The notes: generated by a model from the sequence alone, not told the origin. A stretch of DNA of 64,000 bases from DAHUYF01 sp963789275 (GCA_963789275.1 CAWBKF010000019.1:167250-231249); one strand, 5' to 3'. Positions 8,685-17,848 are shown, numbered from the stretch's first letter. Numbers and translations: made by a program.

Positions 8685-9830
8685 ATGACCGAGAGCTTGC
8701 ACCCGGCGCTGTTGCCGCAAGGCCTGCGCGACCTGTTGCCGCCCGATGCCGCCATCGAGGCGGAGGTGGTGGCGCGTCAGATGGCGGCGCTGGAGGGACA
8801 TGGCTATGAGCGGGTGAAGCCGCCGCTCGCCGAATTCGAGGAGAACTTGCTGGCCGGCGCCGGCGCCGCCATGGCGCAGGAGACCTTCCGGCTGATGGAC
8901 CCGATCTCGCAGCGCATGATCGGCTTGCGCGCCGACATGACGCCGCAAGTGGCGCGCATCGCCACCACCCGGCTGCACAAGGCGCCGCGGCCGTTGCGGC
9001 TGTGCTATGCCGGTCAGGTGCTGCGCGTGCGCGGCGGCGAGCTCCGCGCCGAGCGGCAGGTGGGCCAGGTCGGCGCCGAGCTCATCGGCACCGACGAGAT
9101 CGCCGCCGATGTCGAGGCGGTGATGCTGGCCGCGGCGGCGCTGCGGGCGAGCGGCGTCGACGGGCTCTCGGTCGACCTCACGCTGCCGACCCTGGTGCCG
9201 GCGGTCTGCGCGGCGCTTGGCCTCGCCGCCGGTGCCGTCGAGGCGTTGCGCGCGGCGCTCGATCACAAGGATGCGGCGGCGGTGGCGGCGGTGGGCGGCC
9301 GTGCCGCGGCGCTGCTCGGCAAGCTGTTGGCCGGCGCCGGCGCGGCGAAGAAGGCGCTTGCCAGCCTGCAAGCGCTCGATCTGCCGCCGGCCGCCGCCGC
9401 CGAGCGCGCGCGGCTCATTGCGGTGGTGGCGGCGGTGCAGCGAGCCGCACCCGATCTCGGGCTCACCATCGACCCCGTGGAGAATCGCGGCTTCGAATAC
9501 CATACCGGAGTGAGCTTCACTCTCTTCGCCCGTGGCGTGCGCGGCGAGCTCGGCCGCGGCGGGCGCTATCGCACCGGCAACGGCCATGGCGAGCCTGCCA
9601 CCGGCTTCACGCTCTATACTGACACCGTGCTGCGCGCCTTGCCGGGGCAGCCGCCGAGGCCGCGGCTCTACGTGCCGCTCGGCGGCGACGGCGTGGCGGC
9701 GGCGCGGCGGCGCGGCGAAGGCTGGGCGACAGTGGCAGGGCTGGCGGCGGTGGCCGACGCCGCCGCCGAGGCGAAGCGGCTCAATTGCAGCCATTGGCTC
9801 GATGGCGACGCGATCATCGCGCTTGGGTGA
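8685..9830 (+). CDS. hisZ: ATP phosphoribosyltransferase regulatory subunit
   Basis: 381-residue HisRS-like protein without the anticodon-binding domain, the partner of short-form HisG in the first step of histidine synthesis. Class II synthetase-like motifs are visible: FRLMDPISQRMIGLRADMTP (motif 2 area) near residue 75 and NRGFEYHTGVSFTLFARG near 265. It is followed 32 bases later by purA, an order common in Alphaproteobacteria. The ATG at 8685 is supported by the start of homology (LHPALLPQGLRDLLPP). No hisG lies in the window. Confidence 0.93.
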   Translation: MTESLHPALLPQGLRDLLPPDAAIEAEVVARQMAALEGHGYERVKPPLAEFEENLLAGAGAAMAQETFRLMDPISQRMIGLRADMTPQVARIATTRLHKAPRPLRLCYAGQVLRVRGGELRAERQVGQVGAELIGTDEIAADVEAVMLAAAALRASGVDGLSVDLTLPTLVPAVCAALGLAAGAVEALRAALDHKDAAAVAAVGGRAAALLGKLLAGAGAAKKALASLQALDLPPAAAAERARLIAVVAAVQRAAPDLGLTIDPVENRGFEYHTGVSFTLFARGVRGELGRGGRYRTGNGHGEPATGFTLYTDTVLRALPGQPPRPRLYVPLGGDGVAAARRRGEGWATVAGLAAVADAAAEAKRLNCSHWLDGDAIIALG

Positions 9831-9862
9831 CCGCGACGGCGGTTCTGGGAGACGGTACGAGA

Positions 9863-11155
9863 ATGGCAAATGTAGCGGTGATCGGCGCCCAATGGGGCGA
9901 CGAGGGAAAAGGCAAGATCGTCGATTGGCTGTCGCAGCGTGCCGATGTCGTGGTGCGCTTTCAGGGCGGCCACAATGCCGGCCACACGCTGGTCATCGGC
10001 AATGTCGAGTATCGCTTGAGCCTGCTGCCCTCGGGGGTGGTGCGGCCCGACAAGCTGTCGATCATCGGCAACGGCGTCGTCGTCGATCCCTGGGCGCTGC
10101 TGCGCGAGATCGAGGCGATCCGCGGGAAGGGCGTCACCGTCACCCCTGCCAACCTCAAGATCGCCGAGAACGCCACGCTCATCCTGCCGTCGCATGCCCA
10201 GCTCGACCGCGCCCGCGAGGAGGCGCGCGGCGAGAAGAAGATCGGCACCACCGGCCGCGGCATCGGCCCGGCCTATGAGGACCGGGTCGGCAGACGCGCC
10301 ATCCGCCTGTGCGATCTCGCCGATCCCGCCAGCCTCGGCGACAAGCTCGACCATCTTCTCCTGCATCACAACGCCCTGCTGCGCGGCTTGAACGCGCCCG
10401 AGGTGGATCGCGCGGCGATCCTCGAGGCACTGCTGCAGGTGGCGCCCAAAGTGCTGCCCTTTGCCGACACGGTGTGGCAGCGTCTCGACGAGGCGCGCCG
10501 CGCCGGCAAGCGCATCCTGTTCGAGGGCGCACAAGGTGTGATGCTCGATGTCGATCACGGGACATATCCCTACGTCACCTCGTCCAACACCCATCCCGGC
10601 ACGGCGGCGTCGGGCTCGGGCATAGGGCCGGGCACCGTCGGCTACGTGCTCGGCATCACCAAGGCCTATACCACGCGCGTCGGCAGCGGCCCGTTCCCGA
10701 CCGAGCTCACCGACGCCACCGGCGAGCTCCTGGGCTCGCGCGGCAAGGAGTTCGGCGTCAATACCGGGCGCAAGCGCCGTTGCGGCTGGTTCGACGCGGT
10801 GATGGTGCGCCAGGCGGTGAAGGTGGCCGGCATCAACGGCATCGCGCTGACCAAGCTCGACGTGCTCGACGGCTTCCCCGAGCTCAAAGTCTGCACCGCC
10901 TATCGCTGGCGCGGCGAGACGCTGCAGCATCTGCCGGCCGGTGCCGCGATCCAGGCAGAGCTCGAGCCGGTCTACGAGACCATCGAGGGCTGGAGCGAGA
11001 GCACGCGCGGCGCGCGCTCCTGGGCGCAGCTCAACGCCTTTGCCATCAAGTACATCCGCCGCATCGAGGAGCTCATCGAGGCGCCGGTGGCGCTGTTCTC
11101 GACCAGCCCTGAGCGCGACGACACGGTGCTGGTGCGGGATCCCTTCGAGGATTGA
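9863..11155 (+). CDS. purA: Adenylosuccinate synthase
   Basis: 430-residue cytoplasmic enzyme making adenylosuccinate from IMP, aspartate and GTP, the first AMP-specific step. The N-terminal GTP-binding stretch VIGAQWGDEGKGK, the catalytic-His segment GHNAGHTL, the IMP-binding GTTGRGIGPAY and GTYPYVTSSNT, and C-terminal SRKxR-like residues are present. The start at 9863 is set by the conserved MANVAVIGAQWG. It follows hisZ closely and is probably in the same transcript. Confidence 0.97.
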   Translation: MANVAVIGAQWGDEGKGKIVDWLSQRADVVVRFQGGHNAGHTLVIGNVEYRLSLLPSGVVRPDKLSIIGNGVVVDPWALLREIEAIRGKGVTVTPANLKIAENATLILPSHAQLDRAREEARGEKKIGTTGRGIGPAYEDRVGRRAIRLCDLADPASLGDKLDHLLLHHNALLRGLNAPEVDRAAILEALLQVAPKVLPFADTVWQRLDEARRAGKRILFEGAQGVMLDVDHGTYPYVTSSNTHPGTAASGSGIGPGTVGYVLGITKAYTTRVGSGPFPTELTDATGELLGSRGKEFGVNTGRKRRCGWFDAVMVRQAVKVAGINGIALTKLDVLDGFPELKVCTAYRWRGETLQHLPAGAAIQAELEPVYETIEGWSESTRGARSWAQLNAFAIKYIRRIEELIEAPVALFSTSPERDDTVLVRDPFED

Positions 11156-11203
11156 CCGCGGAACCTCCCGGGGCCATGCCTTTCCCCTTGGCCGGCGCTT
11201 CGG

Positions 11204-12436
11204 GTGAGCGCCGACGCGCCGGCGCCGCTCTCGCTACTGCGCCACCCGCCTTTCGCGCTCTTCTGGTGGGGACGGGTGGCGACGACGATCGCGTTTCAGA
11301 TGCAGGCGGTGGCGATCGGCTGGCAGGTCTACGACTTCACCGGCAGCGCGCTCGATCTCGGCCTCGTCGGGCTCACGCAATTCATTCCCGGCTTCGCGCT
11401 GTCGCTGGTCGTTGGCCAGATCGCCGACCGCTATGACCGCCGCCGCATCCTGCGCCTCGCCCAAGGGGTGGAGGCGCTCGCCGCCGCGGCGCTGGCGCTG
11501 GGCAGCGTCTTCGGCTGGCTCGGCACTGGCGCGCTCTTCGCCGCGGTCTTCGTCATCGGCGCGGCGCGCGCTTGCGAGCTGCCGACCATCCATGCGCTGA
11601 TGCCGCAGCTGGTGCCGAGCGCGCTCATCCCGCGCGCCGCCGCTGCCTCGGCCTCGTCGAACCAGACCGCGATCATCCTCGGCCCGGCGCTGGGCGGGCT
11701 CTGCTACGCTCTGGGGCCGGGCGTCGTCTACGCGCTCTGCGGCGTCGGATTCCTCACCGCGAGCCTGCTGATAGCGCTGATCCGCGTCGAGTTGCCGGCG
11801 CCGCGGCAGGAGAAGCTCAGCCTCGCCTCGCTGTTCGGCGGCGTCGCTTTCGTCCGCGGCAACAAGGCGGTGATGGGCGCCATCTCGCTCGACCTCTTTG
11901 CCGTGCTGCTCGGCGGCGCCACCGCGCTGCTGCCGATCTATGCGCGCGACATCCTGATGACCGGGCCATGGGGGCTGGGCCTGCTGCGCTCGGCGCCGGC
12001 GCTGGGCGCGCTCTCGGCCTCGCTGCTGCTCGCGCGCCGCCCGCTGGCCGGCGGGGTCGGGCGCATCATGTTCGCGTCGATCATCGCCTTCGGCCTCGCC
12101 ACCTGCGTCTTCGCGGTCTCGACCTCCTTCCCGCTGTCGCTGGCCGCGCTCGCCGTGCTCGGCGCGTCGGATGCGGTGAGCGTCGTCATCCGCTTCTCGC
12201 TGGTGCAGATCGAGACCCCCGACGAGATGCGGGGCCGCGTCAGCGCCGTCAATTCGATGTTCATCGGCGCGTCGAATTCGCTGGGCGAGTTCGAATCCGG
12301 CGTCACCGCAGCCTGGCTCGGCACGGTGCCCGCGGTGCTGCTGGGCGGCGTCGGCACCATCCTGGTGGCGCTGGTCTGGCTCCGGCTGTTCCCGGATCTT
12401 TTCCGCATCGAGCGGCTGGAGCGATCGAGACGCTGA
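11204..12436 (+). CDS. MFS transporter, MFS_3/EntS-like exporter type
   Basis: About 410 residues with 10-12 hydrophobic segments. The opening LLRHPPFALFWWGRVATTIAFQMQ and the DRYDRRRIL loop after helix 2 are typical of the EntS-like MFS_3 group, and DEMRGRVSAVNSMFIG after helix 10 is also characteristic of it. Such proteins often export small molecules, but the substrate is unknown. The start is a GTG at 11204 chosen from the homology onset; no strong ribosome site is visible. It stands 48 bases after purA. Confidence 0.88.
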   Translation: MSADAPAPLSLLRHPPFALFWWGRVATTIAFQMQAVAIGWQVYDFTGSALDLGLVGLTQFIPGFALSLVVGQIADRYDRRRILRLAQGVEALAAAALALGSVFGWLGTGALFAAVFVIGAARACELPTIHALMPQLVPSALIPRAAAASASSNQTAIILGPALGGLCYALGPGVVYALCGVGFLTASLLIALIRVELPAPRQEKLSLASLFGGVAFVRGNKAVMGAISLDLFAVLLGGATALLPIYARDILMTGPWGLGLLRSAPALGALSASLLLARRPLAGGVGRIMFASIIAFGLATCVFAVSTSFPLSLAALAVLGASDAVSVVIRFSLVQIETPDEMRGRVSAVNSMFIGASNSLGEFESGVTAAWLGTVPAVLLGGVGTILVALVWLRLFPDLFRIERLERSRR

Positions 12437-12529
12437 AGTTAGTCCGTGCGGTGCGGCTTTCGCGGTTGCTGCGCAACCGCTGCCGCCGCCGCCGACGAGC
12501 GCTGCGGGCTCGCGGCGGGCTCGCGGCGA

Positions 12530-13192
12530 CTACCGCCCGGCGGCGGCGGCGTGCGGGTGATGGTTGCCGGCGACGTATTCCTCGACGATGGCGCCCAGCT
12601 CCTCGAGCTGGCCGGCGAAGAAATGATCGGCGCCGGCGATGACGCGATGGTCGATCTGGATGTCGCGCTGATGCATCAGCTTGTGGATGAGCTTCTGCAC
12701 CGGCTCGAGCGGCACCAGCTGGTCGCGATCGCCCATGATGATCAGGCCCGAGGCGGGGCAGGGGGCGAGAAAGCTGAAATCGAACATGTTGGCGGGCGGC
12801 GCCACCGAGATGAAGCCGTCGATCTCCGGCCGCCGCATCAGCAGCTGCATGCCGATCCAGGCGCCGAACGAGAAGCCGCCGATCCAGCAGGCGGTGGCGT
12901 TGGGATTGTAGGTTTGCAGCCAGTCGAGCGCCGCGGCGGCGTCGGAAAGCTCGCCCTCGCCGCGATCGAACGTGCCCTGGCTGCGGCCGACGCCGCGAAA
13001 ATTGAAGCGCAGCGCGGAGAAGCCGCGGCGGACGAAGGCGTGGTAGAGCGTATAGACCACCTTATTGTTCATGGTCCCGCCATGCTGCGGGTGCGGGTGT
13101 AAAAGTAGAGCAACCGGCGCTCCGCTCACCTTAGAGTGGTGGTAGCGGCCTTCGAGCCGGCCCTCCGGTCCGTTGATGATGACATCAGGCAT
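12530..13192 (-). CDS. Alpha/beta hydrolase
   Basis: 220-residue alpha/beta hydrolase. The oxyanion region LLLHPHPQHGGTM is near residues 29-41 and the nucleophile Ser108 lies in GGFSFGAW. The acid is likely in GDRDQLVP and the His in AGADHFF near the C-terminus. This compact, lid-less subgroup is widespread in proteobacteria but its substrate is not established. It is transcribed away from cysE across an intergenic region holding two IscR-like sites, so shared regulation is possible but unproven. Confidence 0.85.
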   Translation of the reverse strand: MPDVIINGPEGRLEGRYHHSKVSGAPVALLLHPHPQHGGTMNNKVVYTLYHAFVRRGFSALRFNFRGVGRSQGTFDRGEGELSDAAAALDWLQTYNPNATACWIGGFSFGAWIGMQLLMRRPEIDGFISVAPPANMFDFSFLAPCPASGLIIMGDRDQLVPLEPVQKLIHKLMHQRDIQIDHRVIAGADHFFAGQLEELGAIVEEYVAGNHHPHAAAAGR

Positions 13193-13215
13193 CGAGGGCG
13201 ACCCGCGCAGAGTGA

Positions 13216-13240
13216 AAAACTGAGTAAATTACTCGGCTAT
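13216..13240 (+). promoter_or_regulatory. Candidate IscR type-1 operator, upstream copy
   Basis: By eye this matches about 21 of 25 positions of the E. coli IscR type-1 consensus. The centre GAGTAAATTACTC (13222-13234) is a near-perfect palindrome and is followed by GGCTAT, which fits the consensus right arm. It lies 182 bases before cysE. Confidence 0.55.
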
Positions 13241-13271
13241 ACGTTGTTAAGGCAGGCATTATAAGCTCGCT

Positions 13272-13304
13272 AAACTTGACTAAATTGGTGGGTCACCGTA
13301 TATC
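13272..13304 (+). promoter_or_regulatory. Sigma-70-type promoter for cysE-isc operon overlapped by a second IscR-like site
   Basis: A -35 box TTGACT (13276-13281) and a -10 box TATATC (13299-13304) are separated by exactly 17 bases, 94 bases before the cysE ATG. The same bases contain CTTGACTAAATTGGTG, which fits most of the IscR type-1 core GACTRWWWYAGTC. An IscR bound there would cover the -35 box and repress. Confidence 0.6.
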
Positions 13305-13397
13305 GCTGGTATCACAGGGCAGCTATCCGGACGCACTTTGCCGGCAGGGCAAGACGACCGGCCCGATGATCGAACCATATATAGCATAGTGGCTCCC

Positions 13398-14144
13398 ATG
13401 GTTTTCAAAAACCTGCGCGAAGAGATCAGCACCATCCTCGAACACGACCCTGCGGCGCGCTCAACGCTGGAAGTGGTGCTGTGCTATCCCGGTTTCCATG
13501 CGCTGCTGTTCTACCGACTGGCGCATGCGCTGTGGCGGCGGCGCTGGCTGGTGCTGGCGCGGTTCATTTCCTCGCTCGGGCGGATGCTGACCGGCATCGA
13601 GATCCATCCCGGAGCCACCATCGGCCGGCGCCTGTTCATCGATCACGGCATGGGCGTGGTGATCGGCGAAACGACGGAGATCGGCGATGACGTCACCCTC
13701 TATCAGGGCGTGACGCTGGGCGGCACCAAGCTCCATCGCGGCAAGCGCCATCCCACCCTCGAGGACGGCGTCATCGTCAGCGCCGGCGCCAAGGTGCTGG
13801 GCGGCTTCACCGTCGGCAAGGGGGCGCGCATCGGCCCGAACGCCATCGTCCGCACCGAGGTGCCTCCGGGCGCGCGCGTGGTGGCGCCGCGCTCGACCGT
13901 GATCACGCGCGAGCACAAGGACGCGAAGCAGGAGATTCCGGTGCAGGAATTCGTGCCCTACGGCACGCCCGGCGACGACATCCCGGACCCGGTGGCGCGC
14001 GCGCTCAACGGATTGCTCGACGAGGTGCAGGCGCTGCGTGCGCGGGTCAACGAGCTCGAAGGCGAAGCTCGGGAGCACCGGGCGGAGCCGGTGCTGAAGA
14101 CCGGCACCGGCGGTGCCGCCTGGGCGCGCGGAGAGAAGGAGTAG
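13398..14144 (+). CDS. cysE: Serine O-acetyltransferase
   Basis: 248-residue acetyltransferase making O-acetylserine from serine and acetyl-CoA for cysteine synthesis. After an N-terminal helical part (PGFHALLFYRLAHALW) comes the left-handed beta-helix of hexapeptide repeats (IHPGATIGRRLFIDHGMGVVIGE, active-site His/Asp) to about residue 170. A helical tail follows. The ATG at 13398 is chosen at the homology onset. iscR begins two bases after its stop, so cysteine supply and Fe-S assembly are transcriptionally linked. The promoter carries IscR-like operators. Confidence 0.95.
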   Translation: MVFKNLREEISTILEHDPAARSTLEVVLCYPGFHALLFYRLAHALWRRRWLVLARFISSLGRMLTGIEIHPGATIGRRLFIDHGMGVVIGETTEIGDDVTLYQGVTLGGTKLHRGKRHPTLEDGVIVSAGAKVLGGFTVGKGARIGPNAIVRTEVPPGARVVAPRSTVITREHKDAKQEIPVQEFVPYGTPGDDIPDPVARALNGLLDEVQALRARVNELEGEAREHRAEPVLKTGTGGAAWARGEKE

Positions 14145-14146
14145 CC

Positions 14147-14617
14147 ATGCGGCTCAGCACCAAGGGACGATACGCGGTCATGGCGCTGGTCGACCTCGCC
14201 AAGCACAGCAGCGGCGAGCCGATCGCGCTGGCGGAGATCGCCGAGCGGCAGGAGATTTCGCTCTCCTATCTCGAGCAGCTCTTCGCCAAGCTGCGCGTCG
14301 CCGGCCTGGTCAAGAGCGTGCGCGGTCCCGGCGGCGGCTATCTGCTCGGCCATGGCGCGGCGGAGACCCGCATCGCCGACATCATCCTCGCCGTCGACGA
14401 GCCGATCCGCGCCACGCGCTGCTCGCCCGGCGCGCCGGTCGGCTGCCGCGGCAGCAAGACCCGATGTCTCACCCATGATCTCTGGGAAGAGCTCGGCAAC
14501 CAGATACATCTCTATCTGAGCTCGGTGTCGCTCGCCGATGTCGTGGAGCAGCGCGTGCTCGGCCGCAGCGGCGCGCTCCATTGCGAGCAGCGCGCTTCGG
14601 CGATCGCCGCGCAATAG
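14147..14617 (+). CDS. iscR: Rrf2-family Fe-S cluster regulator IscR
   Basis: 156-residue winged-helix regulator. The Rrf2 start MRLSTKGRYAVMALVDLA, the recognition region ISLSYLEQLFAKLR and the wing VRGPGGGYLL are all present. Cluster ligands C92, C100, C107 and H110 match the three-Cys-one-His set of E. coli IscR, though the Cys spacing is slightly wider. It probably senses [2Fe-2S] status and represses its own operon through the two sites upstream of cysE. It follows cysE by two bases and precedes two cysteine desulfurase genes. Confidence 0.93.
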   Translation: MRLSTKGRYAVMALVDLAKHSSGEPIALAEIAERQEISLSYLEQLFAKLRVAGLVKSVRGPGGGYLLGHGAAETRIADIILAVDEPIRATRCSPGAPVGCRGSKTRCLTHDLWEELGNQIHLYLSSVSLADVVEQRVLGRSGALHCEQRASAIAAQ

Positions 14618-14631
14618 CCGACGTCGCCACC

Positions 14632-15745
14632 ATGCCGCGCGCCGCCTATCTCGACTGGAATGCGACCGCGCCGTTGCGTCCCGAAGCGGCGGCGGCGATC
14701 GCCGAGGCGCTGGCGCGCCCCGGCAATCCCTCCTCGGTGCATCGCTGGGGCCGCGAGGCGCGGCGCGCGCTCGAGGCGGCGCGCGCGCAGGTCGCAGCGC
14801 TGGTCGGCGCCACACCCGGCGAGATCGTGTTCACCAGCGGCGGGACCGAGGCGAACCAGCTTGCCTTGCGCGGGCTTGCCGGGCGGCGGCTGCTGGTCTC
14901 CGCGCTCGAGCATGACTCGGTGCGCGAGGCGGGCGGCCGGCGCGGCGGTGATCCCGGCAACGCCGCAGGGCGTGGTCGATCTCGCAGCGCTGGAACGGAT
15001 GCTGGCGCAGGATGCGCGGCCGGCGCTGGTGTCGCTGATGCTCGCCAACAACGAGACCGGCGCGATCCAGCCGGTGGCCGAGGCAGCGCGTCTTGCCCAT
15101 GCGAGCGGCGCGCTGGTGCATTGCGACGCGATCCAGGCGGCGGGCAAGCTCGCCATCGACCGCGCGGCGCTGGGCGCCGATCTCCTGTCGCTCTCGGCGC
15201 ACAAGCTCGGCGGCCCGCAAGGCGTCGGCGCGCTGGTCGTCGCCGGCGCGGTGCCGCTGGCGGCGCTGCAGACCGGTGGTGGCCAGGAGCGCGGCCGCCG
15301 CGCCGGCACGGAGAACCTGCCGGGCATCGTGGGATTCGCCGCCGCCGCGGCGGCAGCTTCCGCCCGGCTCGATGATTATGCGGCGGTGGCGCTGCTGCGC
15401 GACGAGGCGGAGCGGCGCCTGACCGCGATCGCGCCCGAGGCGCCGGTTCATGCCGCCGCGGCGCCGCGGCTTCCTAACACGCTCTCCATCGGCATGCCGG
15501 GAGTGGCTGCGTCGACGCAGGTGATGGCGCTCGATCTCGCCGGCGTGATGGTGAGCGCCGGCGCCGCCTGCTCTTCGGGCAAGATCCCCCGCAGCCGGGT
15601 GCTGGACGCGATGGCGGTCGGCGGCGCGGCGGCGGAGAGCGCCATTCGCATCAGCCTCGGCTGGAGCAGCACGGCCGCGGATATCGATCAACTGGTGGAG
15701 GCCTGGGGCGGGCTCTACGCGCGGACCCGGGCGAACGCGGCATGA
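14632..15745 (+). CDS. Cysteine desulfurase, first copy (NifS-like), with one-base insertion
   Basis: PLP enzyme of about 370 residues that removes sulfur from cysteine for Fe-S clusters and thiolation. Opening AAYLDWNATAPLRPEAA, aldehyde-binding TSGGTEANQLAL, PLP Lys in LSLSAHKLGGPQG and the active-site Cys loop SAGAACSSGK are all present. The reading frame shifts by one extra G in the run at about 14931-14934 (after HDSVREA), beyond which the family sequence continues one frame on. The stop overlaps the next desulfurase start as ATGA (15742-15745). The frameshift is likely a sequence error. Confidence 0.88.
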
Positions 15746-16963
15746 CCGCGTCGTTCGCCCGCCTGCAGCCCCGGCCCAACGCGGCGCCGATCTATCTCGA
15801 CTACCAGGCGACGACGCCGGTCGACCGGCGCGTGCTCGAGGAGATGCTGCCCTGGTTCACCGAGAAGTTCGGCAACCCGCATTCGGCGACGCATGCCTAT
15901 GGCCGCGAAGCCGCGGAAGCGGTGGAGAAGGCTCGCGGCGAGGTCGCCGCGCTGATCGGTGCCGAGCCGCGCGAGATCGTCTTCACCTCGGGCGCGACCG
16001 AAGCCAACAACCTCGCGATCAAGGGCGCCGCGCGCTTCCACCGCGCGCTGGGGCGCGATCACATCGTCACCGTGGCGACCGAGCATAAATGCGTGCTCGA
16101 AAGCGTCCAGGCGATGGCGCGCGAAGGCTGCCGCGTCAGCGTGCTGCCGGTCGACGCCAAGGGTTTCGTCGATCTCGCGGCGCTGGCCGCGGCGATCGAC
16201 GAGCGCACCGCCATCGTCTCGGTGATGGCCGCCAACAACGAGATCGGCGTGCTGCAGCCGCTGCAGGAGATCGGCGCGCTCTGCCGCGCGCAGCGGCGCG
16301 CTCTTCCACAGCGACGCGGCGCAGGCGGCGGGCAAGGTGCCGCTCGATCTCGACGCGATGGCGATCGACCTGCTGTCGCTCTCGGCGCACAAGATCTATG
16401 GGCCCAAGGGCATCGGCGCGCTCTACGTCCGGCGCCGCCCGCGGGCGCGCCTCGTGCCGCTGCTCGATGGCGGCGGGCAGGAGCGGACGCTGCGCTCGGG
16501 CACGCTGCCGGCGCCGCTCTGCGTCGGCTTCGGCGCGGCAGCCCGGATCGCGCGCGCCGAGCAGGCGGAGGAAGCGGCGCGGCTGCTGGGCTTGCGCCGG
16601 CACTTCCTGCAGGGGATGCGCGCGCGGCTGCCGGACGTGGTGCTCAACGGCGATGGCGAGCGGCGGCTGCCCGGCAACCTCAATCTGAGCTTTCCCGGCG
16701 CCCCGGCGCTGGCCTTGATGGCGGCCTGTCCGGGCCTCGCGCTCTCGACCGGCTCGGCCTGCACCGCAGCCGAGGTCGAGCCCTCCTATGTGCTGCGCGC
16801 GCTGGGCCTTCCCGAGGCCTTGGCGGGCGCCAGCCTGCGCATCGGCCTTGGCCGCTATACCACTGATGCAGAAGTAGATTTTGCCGTCGACATGCTCGCT
16901 GCGGCGGCCCGGCGGGTGGCCGGCGGCGAGAGGGTGACAGCGGCGGCGGGGCGCCCCACATAA
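15742..16963 (+). CDS. iscS: Cysteine desulfurase IscS-like, second copy, with one-base insertion
   Basis: About 406 residues. The opening APIYLDYQATTPVDRRVLEEM, TSGATEANNLAIKG, PLP Lys in SAHKIYGPKG and the mobile Cys loop STGSACTAAEVEPSYVL are all IscS-type. The frame slips by one extra base around 16290-16300, between GALCRA and the continuation GALFHSDAAQAAGK. It overlaps the preceding desulfurase by four bases. In a standard isc operon iscU would follow; here the next gene, 67 bases on, is iscA. Two tandem desulfurases without a scaffold gene is unusual. Confidence 0.88.
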
Positions 16964-17030
16964 GGGGCGCGGGATTTGCCCGGACTGGTCGGGCGGTGTA
17001 TCTAGCGGGTCAAATCGCGGGAGTGCGGCG

Positions 17031-17369
17031 ATGGCGTTGAGGCAGGCAATGATGGTGACGGAGGCGGCGGCGGGGCGCATCCAGGCGCTGCTGGCGCGGC
17101 GCGGCAAGCCGTCGATCGGAATCCGCGTCGGCATCCGCAGCCGCGGCTGCTCCGGCCTCACCTATACGCTCGAATACGCCGACGAGAAGGGCAAGTTCGA
17201 CGAGGTCGTGCAGGACAAGGGCGTCACCATCCTGATCGATCCCAAGGCGTCGATGTTCATCATCGGCACCGAGATGGATTACGTCGAGGACAAGCTGCAA
17301 TCGGGATTCACCTTCCGTAATCCCAACGAGAAGGGCCGCTGCGGCTGCGGCGAATCCTTCCACGTCTGA
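17031..17369 (+). CDS. iscA: IscA/HesB-family iron-sulfur carrier
   Basis: 112-residue A-type Fe-S carrier with conserved Cys40 (RSRGCSGL) and the C-terminal CGCGESF pair Cys104 and Cys106. Such proteins take clusters from the scaffold to target apoproteins. It is slightly longer at the N-terminus than E. coli IscA; an in-frame ATG at residue 7 is an alternative start. It sits between the desulfurases and the HscA-like gene (six-base gap), in the place normal for iscA, though iscU is missing. Confidence 0.92.
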   Translation: MALRQAMMVTEAAAGRIQALLARRGKPSIGIRVGIRSRGCSGLTYTLEYADEKGKFDEVVQDKGVTILIDPKASMFIIGTEMDYVEDKLQSGFTFRNPNEKGRCGCGESFHV

Positions 17370-17375
17370 TCCCGG

Positions 17376-17837
17376 ATGAAGCTGTTCCAGATCGAGGAGC
17401 CTGACGGCACGCCGCTGGAAAGCGACGGCCCCGGCGCCGCCGTGGGCATCGAGCTCTCGGCCGTGGCCGGCGCGGCGGTGGCGGTCTCGGTCGGCGGCAA
17501 TGCCGAGCTGCTGCCGGGCGCCGATGGCGTGGCGCGCATCGCTGCCTCCGGGCTCGAGGACGCGCAGGCGGTCACGGCGCTCCTGCTGCTGCTGCGCGAG
17601 CGCGCTGAGAAGGCGTTGGCGCGGCCGGTGACGCATGCGGTGGTGGCGCTGGCGGCGCCGGGCGAGCGCGCGCGCGCGGCGACCAGTGCCGCGGCGGCGG
17701 CGGCGGGGCTGGTACTGCTGCGGCTGGTGGGATCGCGCGAGGCGGCGGCGCGGGCGCCGGGCGCGTTGGCGGCGGATGCGCCGGTGCTGGGTGCGGCGAT
17801 TCAGGCCGAGGATGATGCGGCGCCGCTGGCGCGCTGA
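17376..17837 (+). CDS. Condensed HscA/Hsp70-like protein (153 aa), probably ATPase-dead
   Basis: Uninterrupted 153-residue frame in the hscA position. The start MKLFQIEEPDGTPL matches the HscA start (MALLQISEPG in E. coli). Residues 23-45 align with the Hsp70 phosphate-loop region, but the DLGTTNS motif is ELSAVAG. PVTHAVVALAAPGERARAAT and AGLVLLRLVGSREAAAR align with the Hsp70 segment PVxxAVITVPAYF...AGLxVLRLxNEPTAAA. The end LGAAIQAE matches VAIGAAIQAD near the end of the HscA nucleotide domain. The catalytic core between these pieces, the substrate domain and the lid are absent. It looks like an internally collapsed HscA kept in frame. Function is unknown. The alignment is by eye. Confidence 0.7.
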   Translation: MKLFQIEEPDGTPLESDGPGAAVGIELSAVAGAAVAVSVGGNAELLPGADGVARIAASGLEDAQAVTALLLLLRERAEKALARPVTHAVVALAAPGERARAATSAAAAAAGLVLLRLVGSREAAARAPGALAADAPVLGAAIQAEDDAAPLAR

Positions 17838-17848
17838 GGGGGAGTGCG

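Noticed and set aside
12446..13102. Plus-strand frame opposite the alpha/beta hydrolase
   Set aside because: The hydrolase frame has GFSFGAW and other family motifs; the plus frame has none.
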